Shown here in pieces: positions 19,401-29,668 of a stretch of 64,000 nucleotides of DNA (positions within the stretch are counted from its first letter, which is position 1; each line of letters opens with the position of its first letter). The position numbers and the translations under genes were made by a program. Source of the DNA: Neostapfia colusana (Eukaryota > Streptophyta > Magnoliopsida > Poales > Poaceae). The stretch is taken from NCBI GenBank assembly GCA_030760725.1, contig JASWHV010000008.1:59371671-59435670 (forward strand), read 5' to 3'. The notes under the pieces were generated by a model. The model was not told where the DNA came from. It saw only the letters and a list, made by a program, of their open reading frames with translations, and did no database searches.

Positions 19401-20064
19401 GTACAACAATGGGTACCAAGCCAGCATTAAGATGGCGCTCTACGAGGCGCTATACGGAAGAAAATGCCGCACACCATTGAATTGGTGTGAGTTTGGCGAA
19501 AGGGTTACCTTCGGGATTGACCTTGTCAACAACACGGAAGAAAAGGTTCGACTGATTCAAGCGAACCTAAAAGCCGCCCAATCCCGGCAGAAACAGTATG
19601 CGGACCGGAGAAGACGCCCATTACAATTCGAAGTCGGGGATCACATATATCTACGTGTATCTCCAATGAAGGGCGGAAACAGGATTGGGGTGAGAGGAAA
19701 GTTGGCACCCCGATTCATCGGTCCATTCCAGATTACCGAAAGATGTGGATCAGTGGCATACCGGCTAAAATTACCCGAAGAACTTTCCGGTGTGCACGAC
19801 GTCTTTCACATTGCCCAGCTGAGGAAGTGTCTTAAGCTATCAACTACCGTTCAGCTGGAGGACATTGAAGAACTGCAACCGGATCTCACCTATCGGAAGG
19901 AACCGGTTCAGGTCATTGACGAAAAGGGCCGAACCACACGCAACCGCACGTTGTGGTTCTACAAGGTTCTATGGAGTAATCACTCCGTGGACGAAGCGAC
20001 ATGGGAGAGCGAAGGATTTCTTCGCGCTAACTACCCCGACTTTTTCACGTCGCATATCCGGTAA
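16405..20064 (+). CDS. pol: pol of B: zinc knuckle, protease, RT, RNase H, integrase, chromodomain
   Basis: Open without interruption from 16405 to TAA 20062-20064; counted from the Met at 16411 it is 1217 residues. The zinc knuckle CYKCGHPGHFASSC starts at residue 56. Protease has DSG at 134 (LFDSGTTHIFI). RT has VFIDDILVY with the Asp pair at 447-448. RNase H has VYCDASGIGLG and TDHKSLKYIF. Integrase has an HHCC region (HPGSNKMYQEL...CDTCRRVKADH) and DDE residues at about 869 (SMDFIIGLP), 930 (SDRGTLF) and 966 (GQTERVN), with 35 residues between the last two. A GPF module (APRFIGPFQI) and a C-terminal chromodomain-like segment (about 1163-1215, WFYKVLWSNHS..EATWE) follow. All catalytic residues look intact. 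The chromodomain suggests integration targeted to heterochromatin. It needs translation through or around the TAA at 16402. Confidence 0.93.
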   Translation, partial: RPMPFRSRPYSSPAFRPALPVPPPQQQQQQRTMPRAYAPQQRMPDFRPPSTTPAAATCYKCGHPGHFASSCPERQGGGVAPPFPGRNQPRNPTNARRANPRPSTVHQLAIEDVPEDEPILAGMFQLHQHPAIVLFDSGTTHIFISQAFIAKHSLQILPTDSPYLICSPGGRISASVMVSKAPLCLVGRVYPTSLLILEGQKVDVILGMSWLTRHGAVLDTVLRIVHLNSEVHGSHSLFLDSPEIKLPSVYQSTTIRLEYIPVVREFPDVFPDDLPGMPPDREVEFKIELALGTMPTSRRPYKMAPKELAELKTQLTDLLEKGFIRPSSSPWDCSALFVKKKDETLRLCIDYRPLNAVTIKNKYPLPRIDMLFDQLVEAKIFSKMDLRSGYHQIKIRPEDIPKTAFSTRYGLYEYLVMSFGLTNAPAHFMYLMNSVFMPELDKFVMVFIDDILVYSNSEEDHKKHLRIVLQRLRDHKLYAKFSKCEFWISQVPFLGHIISAEGIAVHPSKITQVLNWKSPRTVHEVRSFLGLAGYYRRFIPNFSKIAKPMTELLKKATKYVWSPACEAAFKALVKHLTSAPVLAQPNTTKPFDVYCDASGIGLGCVLMQDRRVVAYGSRQLRNHEQNYPTHDLELAAVVLALKMWRHYLLGNLVHLYTDHKSLKYIFTQKELNMRQRRWLELIKDYEIEIHYHPGKANVVADALSHKSHVNNLTITPLEESEPPLHVIPHGALYNLALIPTIHEEIAAAQKHDKGMSHLRRRVDSGELKCFRKDGDGVLWFKDRIVVPRNPELWKKIFDAAHLSKFSIHPGSNKMYQELRSKFWWTRMKREIAKYVSECDTCRRVKADHMWKPGLLQPLGVPAWKWEDVSMDFIIGLPTTLQKHDSVWVIVDRLTKVAHFIPVNTNYNAKKYAELYISRILCLYGVPRTIISDRGTLFVSRFWEQLHAALGTKLIHSSAYHPQTDGQTERVNQILEDMLRACAINHGKNWDDHLPLAEFSYNNGYQASIKMALYEALYGRKCRTPLNWCEFGERVTFGIDLVNNTEEKVRLIQANLKAAQSRQKQYADRRRRPLQFEVGDHIYLRVSPMKGGNRIGVRGKLAPRFIGPFQITERCGSVAYRLKLPEELSGVHDVFHIAQLRKCLKLSTTVQLEDIEELQPDLTYRKEPVQVIDEKGRTTRNRTLWFYKVLWSNHSVDEATWESEGFLRANYPDFFTSHIR

Positions 20065-20116
20065 TTTTCCACCGTCCTCTCTCTCATTTTCACCTTATAA
20101 TCTCGGGACGAGATTC

Positions 20117-20133
20117 TTTTAAGGGGGGAGGAA
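20117..20133 (+). other. Polypurine tract of B
   Basis: TTTTAAGGGGGGAGGAA directly before TGTAAGG, the start of the 3' LTR. It primes plus-strand DNA synthesis. The identical tract occurs in E at 59498-59514. Confidence 0.9.
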
Positions 20134-20135
20134 TG

Positions 20136-20140
20136 TAAGG
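20136..20140. repeat. TSD TAAGG, left copy (element D)
   Basis: TAAGG of B's 3' LTR start (TGTAAGG, 20134-20140) is repeated at 34072-34076 after D. Removing D and one copy restores TGTAAGGGCCTCAG, the LTR start seen at 8714. Confidence 0.95.
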
Positions 20141-20389
20141 TGTCACACCCGGTTTCTCCGAAGAACAACCGAGTGAATATCACATGTATGCCAGGATCAT
20201 TTTCTCATACATGTGATGACAAATAGTGAAGCATCATTTATTACAAGCCAGGTGTCGAATATAAATAAGTCTTACATTGCATATGTCTCGATGGACGACA
20301 ATAAGTTCATGACAAGTAAATAAAATAGCAGCGGAATATTATTCTTGTGGGCTCCGTCACAGGACTTGCCCCGGGGGGACTCCATGAAC

Positions 20390-21610
20390 CTAGAAACCTT
20401 CTTCTGGTCCAAAATCTTGATCATTAAACACCACTTCATTATCTTGACCTGAGCAGCAATATAAACCAACAAATATGCAAGGTTGAGTACCGATGGTACT
20501 CAGCAAGTGTGGGAAAGTTATGTCATGCATGGCTAAAACAAGAAGAGGTTGAACTCATGGTTAAAGCACTACGCAATTAATACCTATCACCTTAGCTTAT
20601 TAAGCACCTACATTACTACACAGGTGAAATGGTCCCAATTTCCCATCCCATCATCAAAATCAAATAACCATAACCTCATTTCCAATGTTAAGCTCCCCGC
20701 TTAACATCCTCAACTTCCAAAACCATCATCCTCTAATCATGAATAAGTCCAAGCCGCTCTTGATCGTGAGCACGGCTGTCATGACAGTTTTGACTCTGCA
20801 GAGTTTGCACCACTGTACCCACATGTAGTGATTTCATCCCCCGTTGCCGAGTAGACTAAAAGAACCTCCATTATGCCAGTGGCTACAACCACAATCACAC
20901 TTCCCAGGTGTGTAGCCAGGAGATCACTACGAAGCCTTTACAAATGGATTCCCGACGAGCGTGGACCCACTGAGGTTTCACCCCTAACAGCATACAAGAG
21001 GCTCCAACCCCGCTGCAGTGGCCCCCTCTTGAGCCTTGCGGTTCATATGGTAGTCCAGCTGACACCTATTCCCCGCACCATCCAACACACCCATACTACG
21101 CCGGGGATACACCTAATTAATTGGCCAAGCTGCCCCATCTCAGCATGTGGTTGGCACGGTAAAGCCAGGTTACATGCTCCATGAACCGGTCCTTAGGATC
21201 CAGGCAAGTACTAAACACAAACCCGAGTCTCGTGCACCCAGCACCAACCAAATCATCCAACTTGCCTTGATCCCTACCTCTACATAACTCATAACATCTC
21301 ATTCAAGAGTATGATAAATAAATTGATGATCTCATATCCCAATTATCCCATTCTAAGCATGGCTAAGCATGAGCATATAAATAAATGACATGATAAAATA
21401 ATTCCCAACCCATGCTACAAGGAAACAAGGTAATGCAATTCTAGGGAAACTTCCTAACATGGGTTTCATATTTCAATTGACAATGCAAATAATTCTAGCT
21501 ACACATCCTAGTATAGGATCAAAGTGGTGAAGGACACTTGCCTCCTTCCTGCTGCTCTTGGAATGGGTAGTCCTGATCTTGGAAAGGAAGAACTTGCTCT
21601 GGAGCAGGTT
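20390..21610 (-). CDS. LTR-embedded split acidic reading frame in D 3' LTR (exons 21610-21542 and 20448-20390)
   Basis: Exon A (69 nt) follows GAGTAG and encodes 22 residues rich in Gln, Glu and Pro (PFQDQDYPFQEQQEG), ending GGAG before GCAAGT, a consensus GC donor. The intron is 1093 nt. Exon B (59 nt) follows GCTGCTCAG and encodes DNEVVFNDQDFGPEEGF and TAG. The junction is phase 1, as in B and F, and both exon lengths equal those of F. A candidate upstream exon ends CCCCCGAG|GTGAG at 22895 in a compatible phase. Its open frame reaches back to a TAA without an ATG, so the start codon is unresolved. The intact copy in the other D LTR is at 30907-32127. Confidence 0.5.
20748..20787 (-). other. 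Conserved palindrome-hairpin element, D 3' LTR
   Basis: Minus strand: perfect palindrome CTGTCATGACAG (20787-20776), then CCGTGCTCACGATCAAG, then AGCGGCTTGG. It occupies the same place in the intron as the CGATTATAATCG element of B and is preceded by the same CTGCAG word. Confidence 0.5.
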
Positions 21611-23163
21611 CTACTCATACCATCACACATAGCAAAAGAAAACAACAAGTCATAAGACATAGTGCACACTTCCACTTCATACAAACCACACATTCACATT
21701 TATGAAAGCCATTCACAATTCTATGTGTTGTGGTTACTCTATGTGTGTTGACTTTTGGCTTACATGTACTTTTAAACATGTGTATATGATTTCTACTTTT
21801 GTATTCACATTTATGTTTGCAAACTATATATGAATTTCTAATTTAAATAAATCCCTTATATTTAATTAATACACATTTTAGCTACCAAGTATGCATAAAA
21901 GGCGTTTTCCTACTTCATATGTGTCTTCAAACCTTCTACCAACCCTAAACTGAATTCTTTGGATTTTGGAAACATCATTTATCATTTTCTAGTTATTTAT
22001 ACCTAGTTTGATATATTTTCAGATTTATTTCCTATGCCTAAATGTGCACTTTATTATGAAAATAGCAAGACACCTCATCTAAACAGAATAGGTTTTGGGT
22101 CTAAAATATTAAATAATATATTTTTGAACTTTTCTTCTGATGTAAACTATTTTACATTTATTTTACTAATTTTCAGAATTATTCTATACTTAAAAATATA
22201 TCCCTATAACTAATAAATGTGAATAATCAATTAAAGAGATTCATTTCAGCCAAAAATCTACTTTTATCTCACTCCAAAGTTTTCCAAGTACTAGGAAAGT
22301 TTTTAATCTGAATTTGCAATGTGTTTGTCCCATCTTTTAAATTTTAAATACTAAACACATAGTCAAATTACTAAATTTAATATCATACAGGGTTAAAAAG
22401 GTAAACTCACCCCACTACAGGGTCTATTATATTATTTTAGGAATTTCCAGGGGTCTAACTACACATAACAGAGGGGTTTTCCTAATTTTTATTAAGTCCA
22501 GGGGCTAAAACTGATTTTTAAATGAATTTACATGATTTTCCGAAGTTTCAGGGGCTAGATCAGAAGTTTCCGGGGCTAGCTCGTATTTTCCGAGATCTCC
22601 AGGGGGTAGCACGTAAGAATCCCGGCCTTTATAACACGGGGCTGACGTGGACCGTCCGATTTAAAACCGACGGGTGAGATTATAACGTCGAACCGGTACG
22701 CGGGGATTTAAACTCTACCGTGCGATTTAAAATAGACGGCGCACAAGCGGCCACGTCGCTCTGATCGAGCGCGGGCGGCGCTGCCCGGTGGCGGGAGGCG
22801 GCGATCTTGCCGGAGAGTTTCGGATCTTCGTCAATTCTTCCTAAAACTGTGATTTTATGGCATAGATCGGTAGAGGAGAGGTCGGGGATCTCACCTCGGG
22901 GGTTTTGTTGAGCTCGGAGGTCCTGGAAAACGATCGGTGATGAGGTCCGAGGTGAATTCACGGCGAGACTCGTCGGCGCTGTGTTTGAACCGCAAACTAC
23001 CGAGTTTTATGCACCTGCGAGGTTCCCCGGAGGCGGTGGATCAAGACCAGCGAGTTAGATCAGAATTCCTGAGCGTAGATCGAGCAGAATTCGCCGGAGA
23101 AGTTCGGGTTCTCACCGGAGAGAAAAACGGCGGATCGTGGAGAAAAACGGGATGATGCCGGGG

Positions 23164-23171
23164 TTTTTATA
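23164..23171 (-). promoter_or_regulatory. TATA box of D LTR
   Basis: TATAAAAA on the minus strand in GTCTATAAAAACCCCGG, about 390 bp into the LTR and followed by the first-exon-like segment. Conserved in the 5' LTR near 33680. Confidence 0.65.
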
Positions 23172-23559
23172 GACGGGGGAGGGCGGCGTGTTAGTTTAGA
23201 TCGAGTCGGAGTCCTCCGGAACCAGAATTCAGCGGAAATCCGGTCGGTTGAGATCGCGCGCGCGGGGGAACAGTCCGGGTTTCGGACGATCGAGGGTTAG
23301 GGATGACAGGTGGGTCCCGCCTGTCTGCGAGAGGGGGCGCGGGCGCGCGGCTGCGGGCTGGCTCGGGAGTTGGGTGGGCCGGCTGGTGGGTTTCGGCCCA
23401 CTGGCCGGGAAGATTTGTTTTTTTTCTTTTTTTCTTTTTCTTTTTCATTTCTATTTTGAGTTTAATTTGAATTCCAGTTTGAATTTGAATTTTTGCAACA
23501 CATGCAACACGTCCAAAAATTTTTAAATTCCCCTCTTGACAGGATTTTGGGGTGTTACA

Positions 23560-23580
23560 GCTCTACCCCCCTTAAAAGAA
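23560..23580 (-). other. Polypurine tract of D
   Basis: On the minus strand TTCTTTTAAGGGGGGTAGAG lies directly before the 3' LTR, similar to B's tract. It is followed upstream by the CTCGAGGACGAGATTTC-like sequence common to this group. Confidence 0.85.
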
Positions 23581-23603
23581 ATCTCGTCCTCGAGATTGGG
23601 GTT

Positions 23604-25851
23604 CTAAGAAAACAATTCCAGAAATTGTGCCTTAAGCTCATCTTCTCGCTCCCAGGTGGCTTCCTCTTCCGAGTGATGCTTCCACTGCACCTTGCACATC
23701 CGGATTCTTTTATTTCTTGTGAGGCGATCCATTGTTTCCAAAATCTTGGATGGTTGCTCAGCATAAGACAAATCCTCAGCTACGTCAACCTTACTCATGG
23801 GTAACACCTCTTCAGGCGTCCTCAGACATTTCTTGAGTTGTGACACATGGAATACATCGTGCACATCCGATAGGCGAGCCGGTAATTCTAGTTGATACGC
23901 CACTTCGCCTTTCCTCTCCAGAACTTGAAAGGGTCCGATGTATCGAGGTGACAACTTCCCTTTCACCTTGAACTGACGAAGTCCTCGGATAGGGGACACC
24001 TTGAGATAGACATAGTCTCCCACGTTGAAAACGAGCTCTCTTCTCCGAACATCGGCATAGCTCTTTTGTCGTGTCTGTGCTATTCTCAAGGTGTTGCGGA
24101 TTTCCCGCACTTTCGCCTCGGCTTCTTGCAGTACCTCGGGTCCAAACACTTTACTTTCCCCTGTTTGGTTCCAAAATAGTGGAGTTCTGCACTTCCTCCC
24201 ATACAAAGCTTCAAACGGTGACATCTTCATACTAGCCTGATAGCTGTTGTTATAGGAAAACTCTGCATACGGTAAGTTCTTATCCCAACTCCGATTGTTT
24301 TTGAGTGCACATGCTCTCAGCATATCCTCGAGAATCTGATTGGTTCTTTCCGTCTGCCCGTCAGTTTGGGGATGATAGGCAGAGCTGAAATTCAGATGGG
24401 TTCCCATGGTTTCATGCAACTTCTGCCAGAACCTTGAGGTGAACTGTGTCCCTCGATCCGACACAATCTTCTTTGGCACTCCATGGTAACACACGATCCT
24501 TGACATGTACAACTCTGCCAATTTGGATCCGCTGTAGCTTTCGTTCACGGGGATGAAATGAGCTACCTTGGTTAGCCTGTCGATGATGACCCATATTGAA
24601 TCATATCCTGATTGGGTCCTAGGCAATCCCACTATGAAATCCATACCGATTTCTTTCCATTTCCATTCAGGCACTTTGAGTGGTTGCAATAATCCCGCGG
24701 GTCGTTGATGTTCTGCTTTCACCAACTGGCATGTGTCACATAGGGCAACATGCTCCGCGACATCTCGCTTCATGCCATACCACCGATACCTGCTCTTGAG
24801 GTCCTGGTACATTTTCGTACTCCTAGGATGAATGGAATAGTCAGAATTGTGAGCCTCCTTTAAAATCAATTCACGGATCTTCTTTACTTCTGGCACACAT
24901 ATTCTTTTCTCGTGCCACACCGTACCTTGTTCATCCTCTCTGAAACCAGGAGCTTTATTTTCCTTGATGAGTTGTCTGATCTCTTGTATCTTCTCGTCAT
25001 TCTTTTGACCCTCGCGTATATCTCGCTCTAGTGTGGAGTCCACTTCCATGGCGATGGCTTCACCACTATTCACCAGGCATAAATTGAGTCTTATAATCTC
25101 GTCCTTCAACTCTACAGGTATGTCCTTCAAGCTCAACTTATTGACCTGCACTTTCCGACTTAAAGCATCTGTCACGATGTTTGCTTTCCCAGGATGATAG
25201 TTGATGCCCACATCAAAGTCATTGATTAGCTCTAACCATCTCCTTTGTCTAAGGTTGAGATCTGGCTGTGTGAAAATGTACTTTAAACTCTTATGATCCG
25301 TATATATTTCTGTCCTCTTCCCCATCAAGTAATGTCGCCAAATTTTCAACGCGTGTACCGCTGCGGCTAGTTCTAGGTTATGAGTAGGATAGTTTTTCTC
25401 GTGCTTCCGGAGCTGCCGGGATGCATAAGCCACGACATGCCTTTCTTGCATGAGAACACATCCCAACCTGTTTCCAGAGGCGTCGCAGTACACCGTAAAG
25501 TTCTTCTGCATATCTGGCATAACTAGCACTGGGGCTGTTGTCAATCTTTTCTTTAACTCCTGAAAACTCGTCTCGCACTGCGGCGTCCATGTGAATGTGA
25601 TTCCCTTCTCCAACAGTTTGGTGAGGGGTCTCGAGATCTTGGAGAAACCCTCGATAAACCGTCGATAATACCCAGCCAATCCCAAGAAGCTTCGAACTTC
25701 CCCGACATTTTCAGGGGTCTTCCACTTCTGTATATCCTCGATTTTGGCGGGATCTACGGAGATTCCTCCCTCCGAGATTATATGTCCTAAGAAGGGAACC
25801 CTCTTCAGCCAAAACTCACACTTGCTCAACTTGGCATATAGTTGGTGTTCT
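23604..25851 (-). pseudogene. pol: D pol, 3' part: end of RT, RNase H, integrase, chromodomain
   Basis: Open frame of over 740 codons cut off at its 5' end by the Ds-like element. Order: RT thumb (SKCEFWLKRVPFLGHIIS), RNase H (VYCDASGNRLGCVLMQ, TDHKSLKYIF), integrase zinc region (HPRSTKMYQDL...CDTCQLVKAEH), catalytic core with GMDFIVGLP, SDRGTQF and GQTERTNQILED (DDE all present), a GPF module (SPRYIGPFQVLE), and a chromodomain-like C-terminus (KVQWKHHSEEEATWERED) ending at 23604. About as well preserved as B's pol in this half. The frame would continue from RT at 27125 upward if the insertion were absent. Confidence 0.9.
25844..25851. repeat. 8-bp TSD GGTGTTCT, left copy (Ds-like element)
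   Basis: Identical to 27125-27132. Removing the element and one copy restores D's RT frame (LQRLREHQLYAKLSKCEF). Confidence 0.95.
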
Positions 25852-27124
25852 TAGGGATGAAAACGGACGGATATGGACGGATGAAATGCTTTTCCATATC
25901 CATATCCATATTAAAAATTTCGGAAACGGATCGGATCGGATATTGTCGGAAATGGATATGGTGTCGGATATGTCGGATGTATCGGAAACGGATTCATCGG
26001 ATCGGAAAAATATGGATATCGGACGGAATTCGGATATTTGTTTCGGAAAAACAATTCACAAGTAACATATAATTTATAGTTCATACATCTAATACAAAGT
26101 ACATCCACATTAAATTCATATATAGTTCGTACATAAAACTTGAAACAAATAGTTCATACATGATACTTAATATATAAATGGTTCATACATAGTGCATATT
26201 TTTTAATCTTCATCACCGCTAGTCATAAAAATTGCAGAAAATAAATATACATCTACCTCGTCGACGCTAGGGACGAACTGGGTGCTCGAAATCCGGCTAA
26301 CCGTCGCCGTCGGGGGCTGGGAGCCTGGGACTCGTGCTGTCGGGGGGGGGGGGGGGGGGGCAGAAGGAGAACCGAGCGGTGCCTGTCGTCGGGGGGGGGG
26401 GGGGTGCAGGACGCCTGACCGCCCGGCCGTCGGGGGGGGGGGGGGGGGGGGGGGCGGCGGGCGGCAGACACCGAGCGCCCCGGGCTGTTGGCGGGGGGGG
26501 GGGGGGGGCGCTGGCGAGTGGCGACCGAGGCTGCGGGGCGCTGCAGCCGCTGGCGATCGTCGGGGGGGGGGGGGGGGTGCGGGCGGCGGCGCTCAAAGTC
26601 AGCTGGTCGGGGGCGGGTGCGCGCTGGCGACCGAGGCTGCGCGGGCGGCGGGGGGGGGGGGGGGGGGGGGGGGGCGGCGCCCAGCGCCCGGCAGTCCTCG
26701 TTGGGCGGGGGGGGGGGGGGCGCCGCGGCCAGTCGTCGTGGGGGGGGGAGTGCGGGCGGCGGCGCTCGAGGCCAGCTGGTCGGGGGCGGGCGAGGCCGAG
26801 GCCGAGGCGGCGCTGGCTGCCCTAGTTGTTGCGGGGGGGGGGGGGGGGGGGGGGGAGATCCTTGGACTGGCGGGCTGGGCTGGCTGCGGAGGCTAAATTG
26901 GGTCGGATATGTCTCGGACATTGTTGAGATATATCCGACCCAATATGGATATCCGACAAAACGGACGGATATTGACGAAAACCATATCCGATCCGATATC
27001 CGATTTACAATATCCGAATTCATATCCGTATCCGAAAAAAATCCGACCAAAATGGATATGGATCGGATATCTTCGAAAACGGTTGCGGACGGATCGGAAA
27101 ATATCCGATCCGTTTTCATCCCTA
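25852..27124. mobile_element. Ac/Ds-like hAT transposon, non-autonomous (1273 bp)
   Basis: Terminal inverted repeats TAGGGATGAAAACGGA / TCCGTTTTCATCCCTA match the 11-bp Ac/Ds ends (TAGGGATGAAA). The 8-bp TSD GGTGTTCT (25844-25851 and 27125-27132) is typical of hAT elements. The subterminal 200 bp on both sides are full of ATCCGAT/CGGATAT and AAACGG words (for example near 25861, 25924 and 26958); AAACGG is the known binding core of Ac transposase. No transposase frame is recognised; the middle is a GC-rich minisatellite. It disrupts D's RT and is the youngest event in this nest. Movement would need an Ac-type transposase in trans. Confidence 0.92.
26331..26860 (+). repeat. G-tract minisatellite inside the Ds-like element
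   Basis: About nine runs of 8-24 consecutive G separated by GC-rich spacers. Spacer phrases recur, for example GCGGGCGGCGGCGCTC at about 26579 and 26751, and GGCGACCGAGGCTGCG at about 26518 and 26625, with a period of about 110-170 bp. Strong G-quadruplex potential on the plus strand. Run lengths may be partly sequencing or assembly artefacts. Long Gly/Pro/Arg/Ala frames through it are composition effects. Confidence 0.8.
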
Positions 27125-28254
27125 GGTGTTCTCTCAGCCTCTGCAACACCAACCTTAGATGTTTCTCATGTTCTTCTTCATCTTTGGAGAAGACGAGAAT
27201 GTCATCTATGAAAACCACCACAAACTTGTCCAGATATTCCATGAATACCTTGTTCATGAGATACATGAAGTATGCCGGGGCATTAGTTAGCCCGAAAGGC
27301 ATGACGGTGTATTCATACAATCCGTACTGAGATACGAAGGCTGTCTTTGGAATATCGGCTTGCCTTATCTTAAGTTGGTGGTATCCCGACCTGAGATCAA
27401 TTTTCGAGAACACACAAGCTCCCCTCAACTGATCAAACAAGTCTTCAATGCAGGGTAATGGGTACTTGTTCTTGATGGTCACTTCATTCAAGGCACGGTA
27501 GTCTACGCACAACATTTGGGTTCCGTCCTTTTTGGGCACAAATATGACTGGAGCTCCCCATGGTGAGGAACTAGGACGAATATAACCCTTCTCCGTCAAT
27601 TCTCTCAAATGATCCTTGAGTTCTCCCAGCTGCTTGGAGTCCATCGGATAAGGTCTCTTATATATCGGAGTTGTTCCAGGCACTAGCTCAATTGCGAATT
27701 CCACTTCACGATCGGGAGGCATACTTGGCAACTCCTCCGGAAAAACATCGGGATATTCCCTGATGGTCCTGATCTCCTCCACTTTCACCTCAACTTGATT
27801 TATTTTAACGTCCCTTCTAGGATCTTGTATTGTTATAAACTTTACTTTTGTGCCCCTAGGGTGCATTAGTTCCACCGTTCTGGTCGAATAATGGATGATT
27901 CCCTTATGTTTGGTCAACCAGTCCATGCCCAAAATAATATCAATCCCTTGGGAATCTATCACTATGAGGTTGGCAGTAAATACCACCCCATTAATGTCTA
28001 GATTCACCTTGGGACACACTTGTCTTGTCCTTATTTCTCCACCTGGAGAGTTTACTGCTAGCAATATGGTTCATTTGTGTTGTTGATAGATCATGCTTCT
28101 TAACAAACCCTTGAGCAATGAACGAGTGGGTAGCACCAGAATCAAACAGCAGGGTTGCAATGTGTAAATTGGCAGGAAACTTACCAACTACCACATCAGG
28201 TGCCTCTTGTGCTTCCTCCATTGTCACGTGGTTCACCCGTCCTCGCATTACATT
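27125..28254 (-). pseudogene. pol: D protease and RT 5' part
   Basis: From 28254 down: start of the protease region with LFDSGATHSFIAQGF, a frameshift near 28070, the rest of protease (DIILGMDWLTKH), then RT with YPMDSKQLGELKDHL, RPSSSPWGAPVIFVPKKD, LPCIEDLFDQL, DLRSGYHQLKI and VVFIDDILVFS, up to the Ds insertion after LVLQRLREH. The last 8 bases are the TSD copy. The frame appears to run on into the Ds-like element as a Pro-rich tail, which is an artefact of the insertion. Confidence 0.88.
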
Positions 28255-29356
28255 CTACTGTTGCGGCTGCGCGGGCTTCTTCTTTGGGCACTTATGGGCG
28301 TAGTGCCCCACTTCACCACAGTTAAAACATTGCACTCCAACCTTAGGTGTCTGGCCTTTGTTGTCTTGGGGTTGGTTTGGGGGTCCTTGCACTACTGGTC
28401 GAGGTTGATATGTAGGGCAAGGCTGCTGTACAAACTGACGTTGTGGTGGTCCTGGTGCTGCCAGAGGCCTGAAGTTCGGGTTGTACCCTCTCGGTGCTGA
28501 GTAGGGTATCGCAGCACGGCTCGTCTGCCCTGCGGTTTGCTGCATCAGACTTGGGCGGGTGTTTCTACCCGAGGCTTGATGTGACCACCCGGCCTTTCTC
28601 TTGTTCTCATTTTCCAAGACCTTCAGCTTCCTTTCCACCACAAACGCTCTGTCCACCATCTTTTGGAAGCTTTCATACTCATTGGAGGACATTGCACACT
28701 GCATTTCTGCGGTAAGTCCTTTCCACGAAACAATCTTGTTTCTGCTCATCAGTCTCTATGTCCCGTGGGGCATAACGGGAGAGTTGAGTAAATTTAGTGA
28801 GGTATTCCCTCACAGTCATGTTACCTTGCTGCAACCCCAAAAACTCCTTCCTCTTGTTTTTGAGTTCACCCCTTGGTATGTAATGGTTGCGGAAGCTACG
28901 CTTGAACTCTTCCCAAGTGATGTTCTCAGGGTCATGATGGGCGGCCACGTAGGCGGTCCACCAATCAGCAGCAGGTCCATGCAATTGATGAGAGGCAAAC
29001 AGCACCCTCTCATACCCTTGGCACTGTATGATCCTCATATTGCTCTCAATGGTCTTTAGCCAATCATCTGCCTCCAGAGGTTCAACAGCACTTGCAAACT
29101 TTGGAGGTTGAGTTCCTAGAAACTCACTCAACCTTGGTTGGCGTGGTGCAGCTTGTGGAGGTGGAACTTGATGCAAGTTGGCCACCACTTGAGTCAAGTT
29201 CTGGATGAGCTGATTTTGATTCTCAAGCATTTGGTGGAGGGGATCAACTCCTTTACGGCGACCACCCCTGTCTTGGCCTCCAGAAAGATGAGGGTTGCAG
29301 GCCTCATCGTTGTTGTTTGCGGGGTTGGCAGCACGACCTTTTCCTCTTCCGGCCAT
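28255..29356 (-). pseudogene. gag: D gag with zinc knuckle (frameshifted)
   Basis: ATG at 29356 directly follows CATGCTAG, an acceptor-like AG as in B. Gag core motifs: FASAVEPLEADDWLKTIE, GPAADWWTAYVA, FRNHYIPRGELKNKRKEF and LTKFTQLSRYAP. A frameshift near 28690-28750 separates this from the second half, which has a basic linker and the knuckle CFNCGEVGHYAHKC. TAG at 28255-28257 stands in frame between gag and protease, where B continues without a stop; it is probably a CAG-to-TAG change. About 367 codons in all. Confidence 0.85.
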
Positions 29357-29668
29357 CTAGCATGATCAACCAAATGTTAATTTAAAGTATTACGTATTAT
29401 CTCACTACTTTCACTTGTTTGTACATTGAAGTGTTGAAGCTTTGATATACTTTTCTGAGGGTTCATATCTCACACAAAAATAAATACACTATTATTTCAT
29501 GTGGGTTCACACACGAAAGCAAAACAATCTGAAGACGAGGCTGTGGATAATTGCTCATGGCTTCCACAACTCACGTCACACACCAAGCATTAACACACCA
29601 TTAACTAACGTAACGACTCGACTATTCGACATCTTGCTAACTAAGGGAAAAACTCTACACTACTCGTA
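29357..29668 (-). other. Spacer between ORF1 and gag of D
   Basis: 312 bp, AT-rich, no gene. It would serve as an intron end for gag if gag is expressed by splicing. The matching spacer in B is 15239-15510. Confidence 0.55.

Larger units (their letters stand above)
20141..23559 (-). repeat. 3' LTR of D (3419 bp)
   Basis: On the plus strand it starts TGTCACACCCGG and ends GGGGTGTTACA. Colinear with 30659-34071, with few differences. Minus-strand plan: GC-rich promoter part with TATA at 23171-23164, first-exon-like segment ending in a GTGAG donor (exon end 22895), AT-rich intron, acidic exon (21610-21542), intron with palindromic element, acidic exon (20448-20390), then an ATTCCGCTG motif near 20335. 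Confidence 0.95.

Noticed and set aside
26253..27124. Long Pro/Arg-rich frame continuing D's RT towards 26253
   Set aside because: It runs from RT into the Ds-like insertion and its G/C tract; the tail is a composition artefact, not a fusion protein.
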